A stretch of 39,730 nucleotides of DNA, taken from the NCBI GenBank assembly GCA_003151815.1, contig PLYN01000005.1:1-39730 (forward strand), read 5' to 3'. This document shows positions 14,467 to 23,794 of this stretch, in pieces. Position 1 is the stretch's first letter; each line of letters starts with the position of its first letter. The notes below the pieces were generated by a model, which had not been told where the DNA came from, ran no database searches, and was given only the letters and a program-made list of their open reading frames with translations. Made by a program: the position numbers and the translations under genes. This DNA is from Bacteroidota bacterium. GTDB lineage: Bacteria; Bacteroidota; Bacteroidia; 2-12-FULL-35-15.

Positions 14467-15933
14467 TTATTTCTTAACGAAAGGAATATACTTATGAAAC
14501 TCAGGAACAATGTTTAATAAATATGTTAAGCCCAGATACATCACGGTAATAACTGTTGATCTTAGCAGCATTGATACTATCGCGTTATCAACCAAAGGCA
14601 AAAAATAACAGATCATAAATACAAATACAATCACAAAAAGTATTTTTAAACTTGAACTATCGTAGGGTTGCATTTTAAAGTTTTTCCAAATTATAAAATA
14701 TTTTACAGCATTATAAATTAAAGATGACAATGCTGTTGCCATTGCTGCTCCTTCAATTCCATAAAGAGGAATTAAAATAATATTTAAAACAAAGGCAAGT
14801 ACGAATAAAAAAAATAATAAATAAGTTCCATAAATATATTTTTTCGAAGTAAAGAGAATGGATGTATTTACACCGGTAGCAATATTTAAGAATCCTCCAA
14901 CACATGCAATAATAGAGACTATAGCGCCTTTTTGATAAATTTCAGGAAGTAAACTAAGCAGTTCATGAATGTTTGTTGTAATACCAATTAATAACAATCC
15001 TCCAATCAACATTAAATATTTTACCGATTGATAATAAATTTTTTTGATGCTCTCAATATCTTTATTTGCCCATGCCTGCGATACTTTAAAATGGGTAATA
15101 CGTTCTAACGAAGTAAGAGGAATTTCAATAACTAATGAGATATAAGCAGATACTGCAAAAACTCCGACATACTCCAAACTCATATATTTACCAATAAAGA
15201 GGGTATCTAAATGTTTTAAACTGATAGAGGAAAAACCCGCAAGAGTCATTAACAAACCAAATTTCACAAGTTTTCCAACCCCGATGGATTTTAAATGAGT
15301 TGTATCAATTTTCAAAGAAGGCTTGTCAATATTATAAATATAGATCACCATTGAAATGGCCTGTAACAAATAGATCACAACAAACAAATACATGAATTGT
15401 GGCAGATCGATCCAATGAAAATAATAGATGATCAACAGAAAAATAAAAAGGATCCTAGCAATAATACCTTCAAACAACATGGTGAGTGTAGTTTTAAAAA
15501 GTGAAGCTGAATAAGCATTTAATGCCATATTTAAACTTATAATAATGGCAAAAGGTAAAAGCAGATCGAAGAAACGAGTAAACAAAAGTGACTGTGTAAC
15601 ATACTGGTTGATAATTGCATTTTTGAATGTGTAAATTAAAATTCCACACAAGAAGGAGCCAAACAAAGGGAAAAGCAACATGAAGCCAAAATAGCCGTGA
15701 TGACTTTTTGTTTCGTTTCTGAAGTAAGGAAAAAATTTGGCTGTTATGCTAGTAACGCCTAACGGAAGGATTGTTGCAATTAAACTTGCTGCAGCAATTA
15801 ATATACGGGTTAAACCAAGCTCTTCCGGCTTAAGCAAGTTGGGCTGAATAAACAATAAACTTACAAAACCGATCACCACTCCTGTATAAGTGATAAGGGC
15901 ATTTCTAATTCCTTGCTTTTGTATCGATCCCAA
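14467..15933 (-). CDS. Polysaccharide flippase, Wzx/MATE type (copy 1)
   Basis: An integral inner-membrane protein with about 12-14 hydrophobic helices, expected to flip lipid-linked oligosaccharides to the periplasmic side. It is a paralogue of the flippase at 21519-23024: both share a GLTR..I.AA segment near residue 40, FFP.F.N....HHG near 75, and IYGI.GAA.AT near 385. No ATG exists near the N terminus. The frame opens at a TTG at 15966, but the TTG at 15933 (LGSIQKQGIRNALITY) aligns residue for residue with the paralogue's MGVVIRQSFKATIVTY, so that start is chosen. It is the last gene of the minus-strand glycan operon. Confidence 0.87.
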   Translation of the reverse strand: MGSIQKQGIRNALITYTGVVIGFVSLLFIQPNLLKPEELGLTRILIAAASLIATILPLGVTSITAKFFPYFRNETKSHHGYFGFMLLFPLFGSFLCGILIYTFKNAIINQYVTQSLLFTRFFDLLLPFAIIISLNMALNAYSASLFKTTLTMLFEGIIARILFIFLLIIYYFHWIDLPQFMYLFVVIYLLQAISMVIYIYNIDKPSLKIDTTHLKSIGVGKLVKFGLLMTLAGFSSISLKHLDTLFIGKYMSLEYVGVFAVSAYISLVIEIPLTSLERITHFKVSQAWANKDIESIKKIYYQSVKYLMLIGGLLLIGITTNIHELLSLLPEIYQKGAIVSIIACVGGFLNIATGVNTSILFTSKKYIYGTYLLFFLFVLAFVLNIILIPLYGIEGAAMATALSSLIYNAVKYFIIWKNFKMQPYDSSSLKILFVIVFVFMICYFLPLVDNAIVSMLLRSTVITVMYLGLTYLLNIVPEFHKYIPFVKK

Positions 15934-15969
15934 TTGATATATTAATTTATGATTAAAATAAAACAAAAA

Positions 15970-16722
15970 TCAGGTCATTGATTTATGAGTGAATTTATGG
16001 ATCAGAAAACGAAAAAAAATGTAAAAATGATTCCATACCGCTTGAAAAAAACCATAGTGTTTTGCTAATACTTTAAAACGCTCTGACCATGCCAATTTTG
16101 TTTGTTTACTGGTAATCCCTCCTTCTAAAAATTTAGAGGTATAAATGTGAGTATTCACAATTTTAGTCGACTTTTTAAGAATTTTAATTATCCAATCAAT
16201 ATCAGAAGCCAAACGATATTCCAAACTATATGGTTCGCAAAAAGACCGCCTTGCAATAAACGATTGGTGTGAAACAGTCATACCAAATTTAAAACTTTTC
16301 CAGGTTAAATTTTCCGGAGGACTCAATCTTCTGTCGCCTAATATATTTCTTTGTTCATCAACCACTGCTGTGTTTCCATAGTATACATCAGCATCGGGTG
16401 AACCTGCAAAAACATCTTTTATAGTTGACCCGGAATACAATTCATCACCGGCATTCAAAAAAAGAACATAGTCTCCGGTAGCCACAGCCAGGCCTTTGTT
16501 CATTGCATAATAAATACCTTTATCTTTTTCAGAAATGATCGTTTGAATTTTAGTCCTGTATTTTTCAATAACATCAAGCGTACCATCAGTGGAAGCGCCA
16601 TCAATAATAATGTATTCAATATTGGGATAGGTTTGAACAAGCACACTGTTGATAGTCCGTTCAATTAATGAGCTACCATTAAACACAACAGTTATAATAC
16701 TTATTTTAGGTTGGGATCCCAT
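15970..16722 (-). CDS. Family 2 glycosyltransferase
   Basis: A 250-aa cytoplasmic-face glycosyltransferase of the WcaA type. ISIITVVFNG opens the nucleotide-binding fold; IEYIIIDGASTDGT and the metal-binding FLNAGDE (D-x-D equivalent) follow at about 85-95. DYVLFLNAGDELYSG and SDIDWIIKILKK are typical of enzymes adding N-acetylhexosamine or similar sugars, but the donor cannot be read. The ATG overlaps the preceding GT4 stop by one base and it ends 36 bp before the flippase start, so the three genes are one transcriptional unit. Confidence 0.92.
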   Translation of the reverse strand: MGSQPKISIITVVFNGSSLIERTINSVLVQTYPNIEYIIIDGASTDGTLDVIEKYRTKIQTIISEKDKGIYYAMNKGLAVATGDYVLFLNAGDELYSGSTIKDVFAGSPDADVYYGNTAVVDEQRNILGDRRLSPPENLTWKSFKFGMTVSHQSFIARRSFCEPYSLEYRLASDIDWIIKILKKSTKIVNTHIYTSKFLEGGITSKQTKLAWSERFKVLAKHYGFFQAVWNHFYIFFRFLIHKFTHKSMT

Positions 16723-17936
16723 TAATTATTTTTCTTGAATTTAGAAGTATATAAAGCCGATAACTGTTTGATAACAATTTCTTCTGAAAATTTACTTTCA
16801 ACCGTTCTTCTTGCCTCAGTTGAAAAAGAAGTATAATCATCAATGTCAACAAACAACTCAATGTTGCGAATAAAACCTTGTTCGTCATTTATATCGCATA
16901 ACAAACCCGACTCATTATTGATGACCATATCAGGTATGCCACCGATATTAAAACCAAGAACCGGAGTACCGCAGGCCAACGACTCCAAAACGGTGTTAGG
17001 CAAATTATCTTCTATCGATGGGATAACAAAGAAATCGGCCGCGTTATAACAATCTGCAATATCAACTTCTTTATTTTTAAAACCCAACTGAATAAATGGA
17101 AAATCAAACGTTACATTCTCCATTTTTTTACCCATTATCAAAACACAAATTCTGGATTTGTTTTTTATTTTATCGAGTGCTGATAAAAGTAAATGCATCC
17201 CTTTTCGTTTATCGTTAGGGTCTTCGGCAACAAATAGAATATATTTTTTGTCTGACTCGCCCACATTACTTTTTTTACGCGCTTGTATCTTATCCTTCGG
17301 AGAAAAAATATTCAGATCCAGGCAATTGGGAATTACATTTACGCTGAAACCTTTAAAAACTTCACTATTCTCAGCCAGATCACCAAGCCAAACAGAAGGC
17401 GTAATAATGGTAAGGTTCGCACCTTTCAGGTATTTTTTCTTGTTCGCGATATTTTTTTTAAGTAATTTATCATAGATACTATAATCAAAATCTTTGGTAT
17501 AATGATTCCCTCCTGTAAATGGATTCATATCGTGCAATGTCCAAAAAAAAGTTTTTGTTTTATCTGCAAAAACATGCTTATAAGAAACAATTTTAGGAAC
17601 CCAATGAAAATGGACAATATCAGCATCTCTGTAAATATCTAATGTATCAATTCTAAACAAAGATGCCGGACCATTGATATACGCTTTCTTATTAAAAAAT
17701 AGGGGAAAACTATTGTTGACTTTATTGAGAAACTTTAAGATGGTAAAAAACCAGACACCGTATTTTTTAGAAACAAGCTCCTCGATCGAATACACATTTT
17801 TCTCTCCGGGATATCCAACTTTATCGAGCACTAATAAACTGGAATCATAACCATTCGCCAGCAACGCCTTATGTTGGCGCCGACAAGCAATTGCTGCTCC
17901 TCCTCCATAATTAGTATTTATCAATAAAATTTTCAT
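16722..17936 (-). CDS. Family 4 glycosyltransferase (GT-B)
   Basis: A 404-aa retaining glycosyltransferase. The N-terminal domain begins MKILLINTNYGGGAA and includes FHWVPKIV and WTLHDMNPFTGGNHYT. The C-terminal donor domain has KYILFVAEDPNDKRKG and the EX7E motif EDNLPNTVLE followed by SLACGTPVLGFNIGGIPDMV. This 'HDMNPFTGG' subgroup is common in O-antigen and capsule clusters of Bacteroidota. Upstream is a 94-bp gap holding a repeat (17951-17999), the only break in this half of the operon besides 20126-20248. Confidence 0.93.
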   Translation of the reverse strand: MKILLINTNYGGGAAIACRRQHKALLANGYDSSLLVLDKVGYPGEKNVYSIEELVSKKYGVWFFTILKFLNKVNNSFPLFFNKKAYINGPASLFRIDTLDIYRDADIVHFHWVPKIVSYKHVFADKTKTFFWTLHDMNPFTGGNHYTKDFDYSIYDKLLKKNIANKKKYLKGANLTIITPSVWLGDLAENSEVFKGFSVNVIPNCLDLNIFSPKDKIQARKKSNVGESDKKYILFVAEDPNDKRKGMHLLLSALDKIKNKSRICVLIMGKKMENVTFDFPFIQLGFKNKEVDIADCYNAADFFVIPSIEDNLPNTVLESLACGTPVLGFNIGGIPDMVINNESGLLCDINDEQGFIRNIELFVDIDDYTSFSTEARRTVESKFSEEIVIKQLSALYTSKFKKNN

Positions 17937-17950
17937 TTAAAAATAATTTT

Positions 17951-17999
17951 GACATGAATTTCAAGAATTAAAAACTACAAGATTAATGTCGTTCGTGTC
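17951..17999. repeat. GACA..GAATT inverted-repeat element, copy 1
   Basis: GACATGAA (17951-17958) pairs, with one wobble, with TTCGTGTC (17992-17999). The left part (TTTGACA-like, then AATTTCA..AATTA) is closely similar to the element at 20136-20178. It fills one of the only two sizeable gaps in the glycan operon. Confidence 0.55.
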
Positions 18000-18030
18000 T
18001 GAATTTTTTAATCCTAATTAGTGTTTTGAA

Positions 18031-19008
18031 TCAAAACGTTTTTGTTATGTATTTTCCGATAAAAATGTTAATTAATTTGAACAGGCTCCCGATCGAATAG
18101 ATCTTCTTCTGTAATGTTTGCTCTGAATGCTTTTGCAGATCAACAAAAAAATCACCTCCAAACTTTTCATTGGCTCTTTTAGCATAAACGAAAGCTATAT
18201 CGTGATGATCCTGAAGTGTTGCAAATAACCAGGCAAGCATAAATTCTCTGGAAGTAAAATGAGAATCGTTTAAGGTATTCATATAGATCATTTCCGACCA
18301 GCCCGGTGCTTTTTTCAAAGTATGGTCGGCTATTTTCCTCGCTAGATTCGATTTGTAAATTCTTTCAAATGCATCTTTGGGCATTCGCAAAGCCCCTTTT
18401 ATTGTGAAGTTGGTAAGAAAAAAAGGTTTCTTTTCCATATAAGTCATCACATCCGAAATCTTGTCTTCACCTAAATACGCATCCATAAAACCAGGTTCAA
18501 ATTCCAACACCAACATTTTATTTTGGATCGTTTCATTCAAGGATTTATATAATCTTAAATCAGTTCCTTGAGTGTCTGTTTTAAACCAATCTATGGAATT
18601 GATATTTAATTTAGCCAATACATCCTTGAGTTCAATCACATCAATTTCAACCGTTTCTTTAATTGCAAACGAGTCCGAATAATGAAATTGTTTCAAGGAT
18701 TCGGCATCCGGCTTCAATAAGCTGGAACAAAAAGGGTTTTGAGTTAAATAAAAAGATTGTTTTGCCTTATCGGACGACTCAACTACAATTTTATTAAAGA
18801 CGAATTGCTTTTTAAAAACAGTATCACTTTTTTCGATATAATCAAACTCTCTTTTATCTGCATCAAAAGCGATGCAAATAGAAAACGGAGCAATGGTAGC
18901 CCAAATTGAATTAAGCTTCCCGGAGGCGCCTATATCGATCAATACGGGAGGATTTGATTTAATAACCTCAGCCGATGCAATTTTTTTTATAATAGTTGAT
19001 AGACTCAT
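18031..19008 (-). CDS. FkbM-family methyltransferase
   Basis: A 325-aa SAM-dependent methyltransferase. VLIDIGASG at about residues 22-30 is motif I; IDWFKTDTQGTDLRLY at about 145-160 is the FkbM signature (IDxLKxDxxGxE) with a DTQG variant. The C-terminal 140 residues are an additional region of unknown role, longer than minimal FkbM proteins. A GTG at 19029 is possible, but the ATG at 19008 fits the beginning MSLSTIIKKI better. It probably O-methylates a sugar hydroxyl of the glycan made by this cluster. It follows wecB by 25 bp. Confidence 0.88.
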   Translation of the reverse strand: MSLSTIIKKIASAEVIKSNPPVLIDIGASGKLNSIWATIAPFSICIAFDADKREFDYIEKSDTVFKKQFVFNKIVVESSDKAKQSFYLTQNPFCSSLLKPDAESLKQFHYSDSFAIKETVEIDVIELKDVLAKLNINSIDWFKTDTQGTDLRLYKSLNETIQNKMLVLEFEPGFMDAYLGEDKISDVMTYMEKKPFFLTNFTIKGALRMPKDAFERIYKSNLARKIADHTLKKAPGWSEMIYMNTLNDSHFTSREFMLAWLFATLQDHHDIAFVYAKRANEKFGGDFFVDLQKHSEQTLQKKIYSIGSLFKLINIFIGKYITKTF

Positions 19009-19033
19009 CTTTGTTTTTTTACACAACACTTTT

Positions 19034-20125
19034 TTATTTCAAACTCGATATAACTTTTAATATTCTATCTGTAGCCTTTCCATCCCAATACTTTGGGATC
19101 GCCCCTTTTTTAAATGAACCGCTTTCTATCAAATTAAAATATTTTTCAAGTAATTTTAAATCAAATTCAAGCAGTACATTTGTTCCTTCATCAATCGTAA
19201 CAGGTCTTTCAGTATTGGATCTGAAAGTAAGACAAGGTTTTAACCGAAAGGTTGATTCCTCCTGAATTCCACCACTATCGGTAATAATAAATTTACATTC
19301 TCTTATTAATTTCTGAAAAGCAAAATAGTCGAGGGGTTCAGTGATAACAATATTAGCATTTTTAAATGACGATAACATTCCTAAACTTTCAATTACTTTA
19401 TAAGTTCGAGGATGAATTGGAAATAAAATTTTGTAACCTTTCTGAATTAACAGCTCAATTATCGAAACAATTTTTGATATGCCATCCTTCGTATCCACAT
19501 TGGCGGGCCTGTGCATCGTCATAAGAACAAAATCGTTGCTTTGTAAATTACTCTTTTGCAAAATATCAGAAGCATCTATTTCTTTTTCATAGGCAACCAT
19601 CGTATCGATCATAGTATTGCCCACCATAAATACCTGCTCATCTTTTTTATTCTCAATTTTCAGATTCTCGATCCCGCTTTTTTCTGTAACAAAACAGTAG
19701 TCTGAAATTTTATCCGTAATGATCCTGTTGATCTCTTCGGGCATTGTGTAATCTCCGCTTCTCAAACCACTTTCAATATGCATCAGCTTCAACCCCATTT
19801 TATTTGCAGTAATGGAGGCTGCTAACGTAGAGTTTACATCACCAACAACCACCACATAATCAGGTTTGTAATCACTAAAAAGCAACTCCAATTCGATCAT
19901 CGTCTTTGCGATCTGAGAATTGGATGAAGCAGCAGCAGTGTTTAAATAAAAGTCTGGGAACATATTAAATTGTTCGAAAAATATGTTTGCCATTTTATCG
20001 TCGTAATGTTGTCCGGTATGAACAATTTTTACTTCAATGTTTTTATAATTACTTGCAATTCTCCTGAATTGGGTGATCTTTATAAAATTGGGGCGTGTCC
20101 CGACAACAATGATAATTTTTTTCAT
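19034..20125 (-). CDS. wecB: UDP-N-acetylglucosamine 2-epimerase (non-hydrolysing)
   Basis: A 363-aa cytoplasmic enzyme interconverting UDP-GlcNAc and UDP-ManNAc. Diagnostic segments are all present: VVGTRPNFIK at 7-16, VHTGQHYDDKM at about 35-45, GDVNSTLA at about 94, HIESGLRSGDYTMPEEINR at about 116-134, the TDSGGIQEES loop at about 275 and FRSNTERPVT at about 298. It is full length. UDP-ManNAc dehydrogenase (wecC) is not present in this window, so the ManNAc may be used directly or oxidised by an enzyme encoded elsewhere. Same operon as the flanking glycosyltransferases. Confidence 0.96.
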   Translation of the reverse strand: MKKIIIVVGTRPNFIKITQFRRIASNYKNIEVKIVHTGQHYDDKMANIFFEQFNMFPDFYLNTAAASSNSQIAKTMIELELLFSDYKPDYVVVVGDVNSTLAASITANKMGLKLMHIESGLRSGDYTMPEEINRIITDKISDYCFVTEKSGIENLKIENKKDEQVFMVGNTMIDTMVAYEKEIDASDILQKSNLQSNDFVLMTMHRPANVDTKDGISKIVSIIELLIQKGYKILFPIHPRTYKVIESLGMLSSFKNANIVITEPLDYFAFQKLIRECKFIITDSGGIQEESTFRLKPCLTFRSNTERPVTIDEGTNVLLEFDLKLLEKYFNLIESGSFKKGAIPKYWDGKATDRILKVISSLK

Positions 20126-20139
20126 TTGTAAATAAATTT

Positions 20140-20178
20140 GACACTAATTTCACAAATTAAATTAGTGTAATTAGTGTC
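20140..20178. repeat. GACA..AATT inverted-repeat element, copy 2
   Basis: GACACTAATT (20140-20149) and AATTAGTGTC (20169-20178) are a perfect 10-bp inverted repeat. The second arm sits in a tandem ATTAGTGTAATTAGTGTC. The layout parallels the word repeats of the GxxExxY termini (ATCTGTG-type words), but no gene is enclosed. Confidence 0.6.
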
Positions 20179-20248
20179 TAAAAATGTTTCATTCCCTTTG
20201 TGTTTGCTAAATTATGTTTTTTCATTTTTCTAAATTTAACTAAACTAA

Positions 20249-21466
20249 TCATTCCAATGCTTGCACGTATTTAAAAGCTTTTAAGTAATTACGAATAACA
20301 ACATCCATATTCACCTCATTTTTAATAATAGAAATTGACATTTCTCCCATTTTTTTTTGCAATTCCGGATTACTAAAAAGTATATCTATCTTGCTTACAA
20401 GATCATCCAGATTGCCATTTTTAAATATAAAACCATTGATATTATCTCTGACTAATTTTTTTTCCGTCCCATCACAAACAGAACAAATAACGGGTTTGCC
20501 AAAGCACATCGCGTCATTAATTGATAATCCACCCATCCCCGCTAAAACATAAATTGATGATTCCAACAGATACTTCCCTAAAATTTCGTTTTCATAAACG
20601 CCACCAACAAACTTAACATTATTAAAAACATTAAGGTCTTTAGATTGATTCACCAAATTCTCTTTTTCAGGCCCTGTACCAATCACTACAAGCTCCACTT
20701 CGGGATATTTTTTCTTTAATATTGCGATCGCATCGATCAACAGATCAACACGCTTCCATTTAACCAACCTGCCAACATGAATGATCCTATATTTATTTTC
20801 GTCAAGAATATTAGCACTCTTCTCAATTTTTGATTTCGTTTCAAAAAGCAAATCAGTGTCAGGCGAATTATAGATAATAAAAACACTTTCATTTTTTACA
20901 CCATAACTACCTAATATTTCATACGCTTCATCAATATAATCAACATGGGCATCCACCATTGTATAAAATACTTTCCGAGCCTCGGTAAGTATAAAATATT
21001 TCAATCTTTTGATCCATTTATTTTTATTGGAAGGTAACATTTCCTCATTCAATTCATCATAATTCCAATAAAACATTTTAGCCTCATCGTATTTAGGGAC
21101 TTGAAAAGGAATGTCTTTACATATCAGTTTAATATTTAATTTATAACATAAGAATCTTAAAAAAGGGTTAAAGGCAAACGACAATATATATGGCCAACCT
21201 AACACAATTACATCCGGCTTGTGATCCTTTAAAAATTTATTAAAACCTTTAAAAAAAGGTTTGCCGAATATCGTTTGATATTCTGACAATTGAAACACCT
21301 TAAATTCGATGTCCTTACTTGTTTGGTATACTCCTTTACCTAATGCTTTTGAATCTTTATTGGAAGGAACTAAAACCGATATCTCTAAACCTGCTTCGTC
21401 ATTCAGCTTGTTTAAAATTTTATTATAGTAATGAGTTAGCCCACCAAAAATAAATAATACTTTCAT
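20249..21466 (-). CDS. Family 4 glycosyltransferase (GT-B)
   Basis: A 405-aa GT-B enzyme. The N-terminal acceptor domain starts MKVLFIFGGLTHYYNKIL and contains DVIVLGWPYILSFAFNP. The donor domain has YRIIHVGRLVKWKRVDLLIDA and LVVIGTGPEKENL. The usual second glutamate region reads GLSINDAMCFGKPVICS, with Asp where most members have Glu, a conservative change. Starts at an ATG 52 bp after the second flippase gene. Donor and acceptor are unknown. Confidence 0.92.
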   Translation of the reverse strand: MKVLFIFGGLTHYYNKILNKLNDEAGLEISVLVPSNKDSKALGKGVYQTSKDIEFKVFQLSEYQTIFGKPFFKGFNKFLKDHKPDVIVLGWPYILSFAFNPFLRFLCYKLNIKLICKDIPFQVPKYDEAKMFYWNYDELNEEMLPSNKNKWIKRLKYFILTEARKVFYTMVDAHVDYIDEAYEILGSYGVKNESVFIIYNSPDTDLLFETKSKIEKSANILDENKYRIIHVGRLVKWKRVDLLIDAIAILKKKYPEVELVVIGTGPEKENLVNQSKDLNVFNNVKFVGGVYENEILGKYLLESSIYVLAGMGGLSINDAMCFGKPVICSVCDGTEKKLVRDNINGFIFKNGNLDDLVSKIDILFSNPELQKKMGEMSISIIKNEVNMDVVIRNYLKAFKYVQALE

Positions 21467-21518
21467 TCGATTTTATAATTAATCAGATCATTAAAAAGCA
21501 ATAAAAATACAAAGGATC

Positions 21519-23024
21519 TCATAACTTTTGAATATGTTTAATGGAACGCATTTTTAACAACTTTCTTAATACATCATTGAAATCGGGAGATATTTTCCAA
21601 AAATAGATGATTGGGAACATTATCAAACCAATTATTAAACTTCGAACCAAACCATCTATAAATGCATTATCAAAATGAGGCAGTAAGTAATTATTAATAA
21701 AAAGTACGAATACAAATAACATTATTGTTTTTAAAGTGGCACTTGTAAAAGGCATAATTTTAAAGCGTAACCAAACAAAAAAAACAAATATCGAATTATA
21801 AAGGAAAATAGAAGTAGCCGTAGCAATTGCAGCTCCTGTAATTCCATAAATTGGTATTAATTGATTGTTCAAAAAAATGGCTATTCCTGCCAAAAAGAAA
21901 ATAAAAAATAAACCAAAATAATAATACTTTGAATTGCCAATAATTACAAAATTAATTCCTGTTGCTGCATCAAATATTTTACTGAGTCCGATAAAAAATA
22001 TAACCCAAACTCCTCCTTTATAGACATTCCCATTAGGCATTATTTCAAAAATATCAGCAATATTAATCCAGATAAAAACAAAGATAATACTTGCAAAAAG
22101 CATTTGATTAACAGAACTCTTTTTATACAATCCATCTAATTGTGGAATATCATTATCAGCTATAGCTTTTGAAGCAATTGGCGATAATATTTGAAGTAAA
22201 GATCGAGACGGCATTTCTATTACAGTAGCTATAAAAAATGCCAAACTAAATACGCCTGTTTCAGTAAAATTTAGTTTTGATGAAATCATAAACGTGTCAA
22301 TTTTGTTTACTACGTTTGCACCCATACCTGCAACCAGCATATATATCAAAAAAGTGGATATTTCTTTTTTATTATCCTTCGTAAGAATTGTTTTATCGGC
22401 AACAAAAGAACTACTCTGAATTTTTAAAATATAAAAAATATTTACCAACATTGCAAAACCATAAGAAACAACAAATCCAGCAATTAAACCGTCAAGATTC
22501 AATGCTTTAAAATAATACGCAATCACCACAAAAATTAAAGCAATTCTAAGCAACACTTCTTTGGAAATTTTTGGAACAACTATTCTCATTAATACAGAAG
22601 AATATGCTTCTGAAATAGTTGTGTACATGATAAAAAATGCGAGGGGCAAAATATAGTAGTAGTATGTAAAAAACAATTGTGAATTTTTGTTGAAATAAGC
22701 CACAATTGTATCCTTAAAAAATACATAAACTAAACTAAAAATAACGAAACCAACAATTGGAACTATTGTTGCGTAAAATAAAAATCCATGATGTCTTTTC
22801 TCAATATTGTTAAAAAGTGGAAAGAATCTTATAATAGCATTTGAAATACCCATTTGTGAAAAAAAAGCTAAAATTGTAGCAGCTTCTATAACAACACGTG
22901 TTAATCCATAAATTTCGGGTGTTAAACAAAGCGGATATAAAAACACCAAATTAACATATCCAAATACGAATCCGACGTATGTTACAATCGTTGCTTTAAA
23001 GCTTTGACGAATAACTACACCCAT
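21519..23024 (-). CDS. Polysaccharide flippase, Wzx/MATE type (copy 2)
   Basis: A 501-aa inner-membrane protein with about 14 hydrophobic segments and a basic C-terminal tail (MRSIKHIQKL). It is paralogous to the protein at 14467-15933 over its whole length, so the cluster encodes two flippases. It carries GLTRVVIEAATILAFF at about 40 and RFFPLFNNIEKRHHG at about 68-82. It is placed between the TylF-type methyltransferase (9 bp upstream) and a GT4 gene. Two flippases in one locus suggest two lipid-linked products or recent duplication. Confidence 0.92.
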   Translation of the reverse strand: MGVVIRQSFKATIVTYVGFVFGYVNLVFLYPLCLTPEIYGLTRVVIEAATILAFFSQMGISNAIIRFFPLFNNIEKRHHGFLFYATIVPIVGFVIFSLVYVFFKDTIVAYFNKNSQLFFTYYYYILPLAFFIMYTTISEAYSSVLMRIVVPKISKEVLLRIALIFVVIAYYFKALNLDGLIAGFVVSYGFAMLVNIFYILKIQSSSFVADKTILTKDNKKEISTFLIYMLVAGMGANVVNKIDTFMISSKLNFTETGVFSLAFFIATVIEMPSRSLLQILSPIASKAIADNDIPQLDGLYKKSSVNQMLFASIIFVFIWINIADIFEIMPNGNVYKGGVWVIFFIGLSKIFDAATGINFVIIGNSKYYYFGLFFIFFLAGIAIFLNNQLIPIYGITGAAIATATSIFLYNSIFVFFVWLRFKIMPFTSATLKTIMLFVFVLFINNYLLPHFDNAFIDGLVRSLIIGLIMFPIIYFWKISPDFNDVLRKLLKMRSIKHIQKL

Positions 23025-23032
23025 TTATTTTT

Positions 23033-23794
23033 TTAAATTTTAATACCGATACGACCGGTATAATCAATACGGTTTAATAAAATGTGGATGTTATTTTCCT
23101 TGATATATTTATCAACCGCACCTCTTGCACCTTCCCAATGACCATAATCATCGATAATTAACACTCCATTTTTGCTTAATAAAGGAAATAAATGTACGAG
23201 TTCGTGATAAGTAGATTCATACCAATCAGTATCTAATCTCAAAATAGAAATTGCTTTTGGTAAATTTTCAGGAATTGTGTCTTCTACTTTTCCTTTTATA
23301 AAATGAAATTTGTCCTTTGGATATCCCGTTGAGTAAAGATTTTTTTGAACGTCTTCTATTGGTGCATAACACCATTCATTTACACTTTCTGTCTGTGTTT
23401 TTTTCCATTCCTCCATGGCATCCTTTCCAAACAAAGACTTTTCACCTTCAATCGGAACAGACATCCCTTCAAATGTGTCATATAAAAACATGTTGCGCTC
23501 GCTATTTTTAAAACGCATTAATTGCAAAGCCATTATCATAGAACTACCCCCACGCCAAACACCGCATTCCACAATATCACCTATAACATTCGCCTTTAGA
23601 ATATATTCTACAGCGTTGAATGCAGAATTCATTCGCTCTATGCTAGTCATAGTATATGACTTTGTCTGTTCATAAAGATGAATGAAATCTTTATCTAAAT
23701 CAACAGGGTAACCTTTTTCATTATAAAGCGGATTGGGTTTGTATACTTCATAACCCATTTTTTTTATAACACCTAAAATTCCTTTTTTTATCAT
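23033..23794 (-). CDS. TylF/MycF-family O-methyltransferase
   Basis: A 253-aa SAM- and Mg-dependent sugar O-methyltransferase of the macrocin methyltransferase family. GDIVECGVWRGGSSMIM at about 72-88 is the SAM loop. LRLDTDWYESTYHELVHLFP and LIIDDYGHWEGARGAVDKY carry the conserved metal-binding and catalytic aspartates (LDTDWYEST, DDYGHW). In macrolide pathways relatives methylate deoxysugars; in surface-polysaccharide clusters they are thought to methylate glycan sugars. The ATG overlaps the end of the upstream GT4 gene by one base. Confidence 0.93.
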   Translation of the reverse strand: MIKKGILGVIKKMGYEVYKPNPLYNEKGYPVDLDKDFIHLYEQTKSYTMTSIERMNSAFNAVEYILKANVIGDIVECGVWRGGSSMIMALQLMRFKNSERNMFLYDTFEGMSVPIEGEKSLFGKDAMEEWKKTQTESVNEWCYAPIEDVQKNLYSTGYPKDKFHFIKGKVEDTIPENLPKAISILRLDTDWYESTYHELVHLFPLLSKNGVLIIDDYGHWEGARGAVDKYIKENNIHILLNRIDYTGRIGIKI

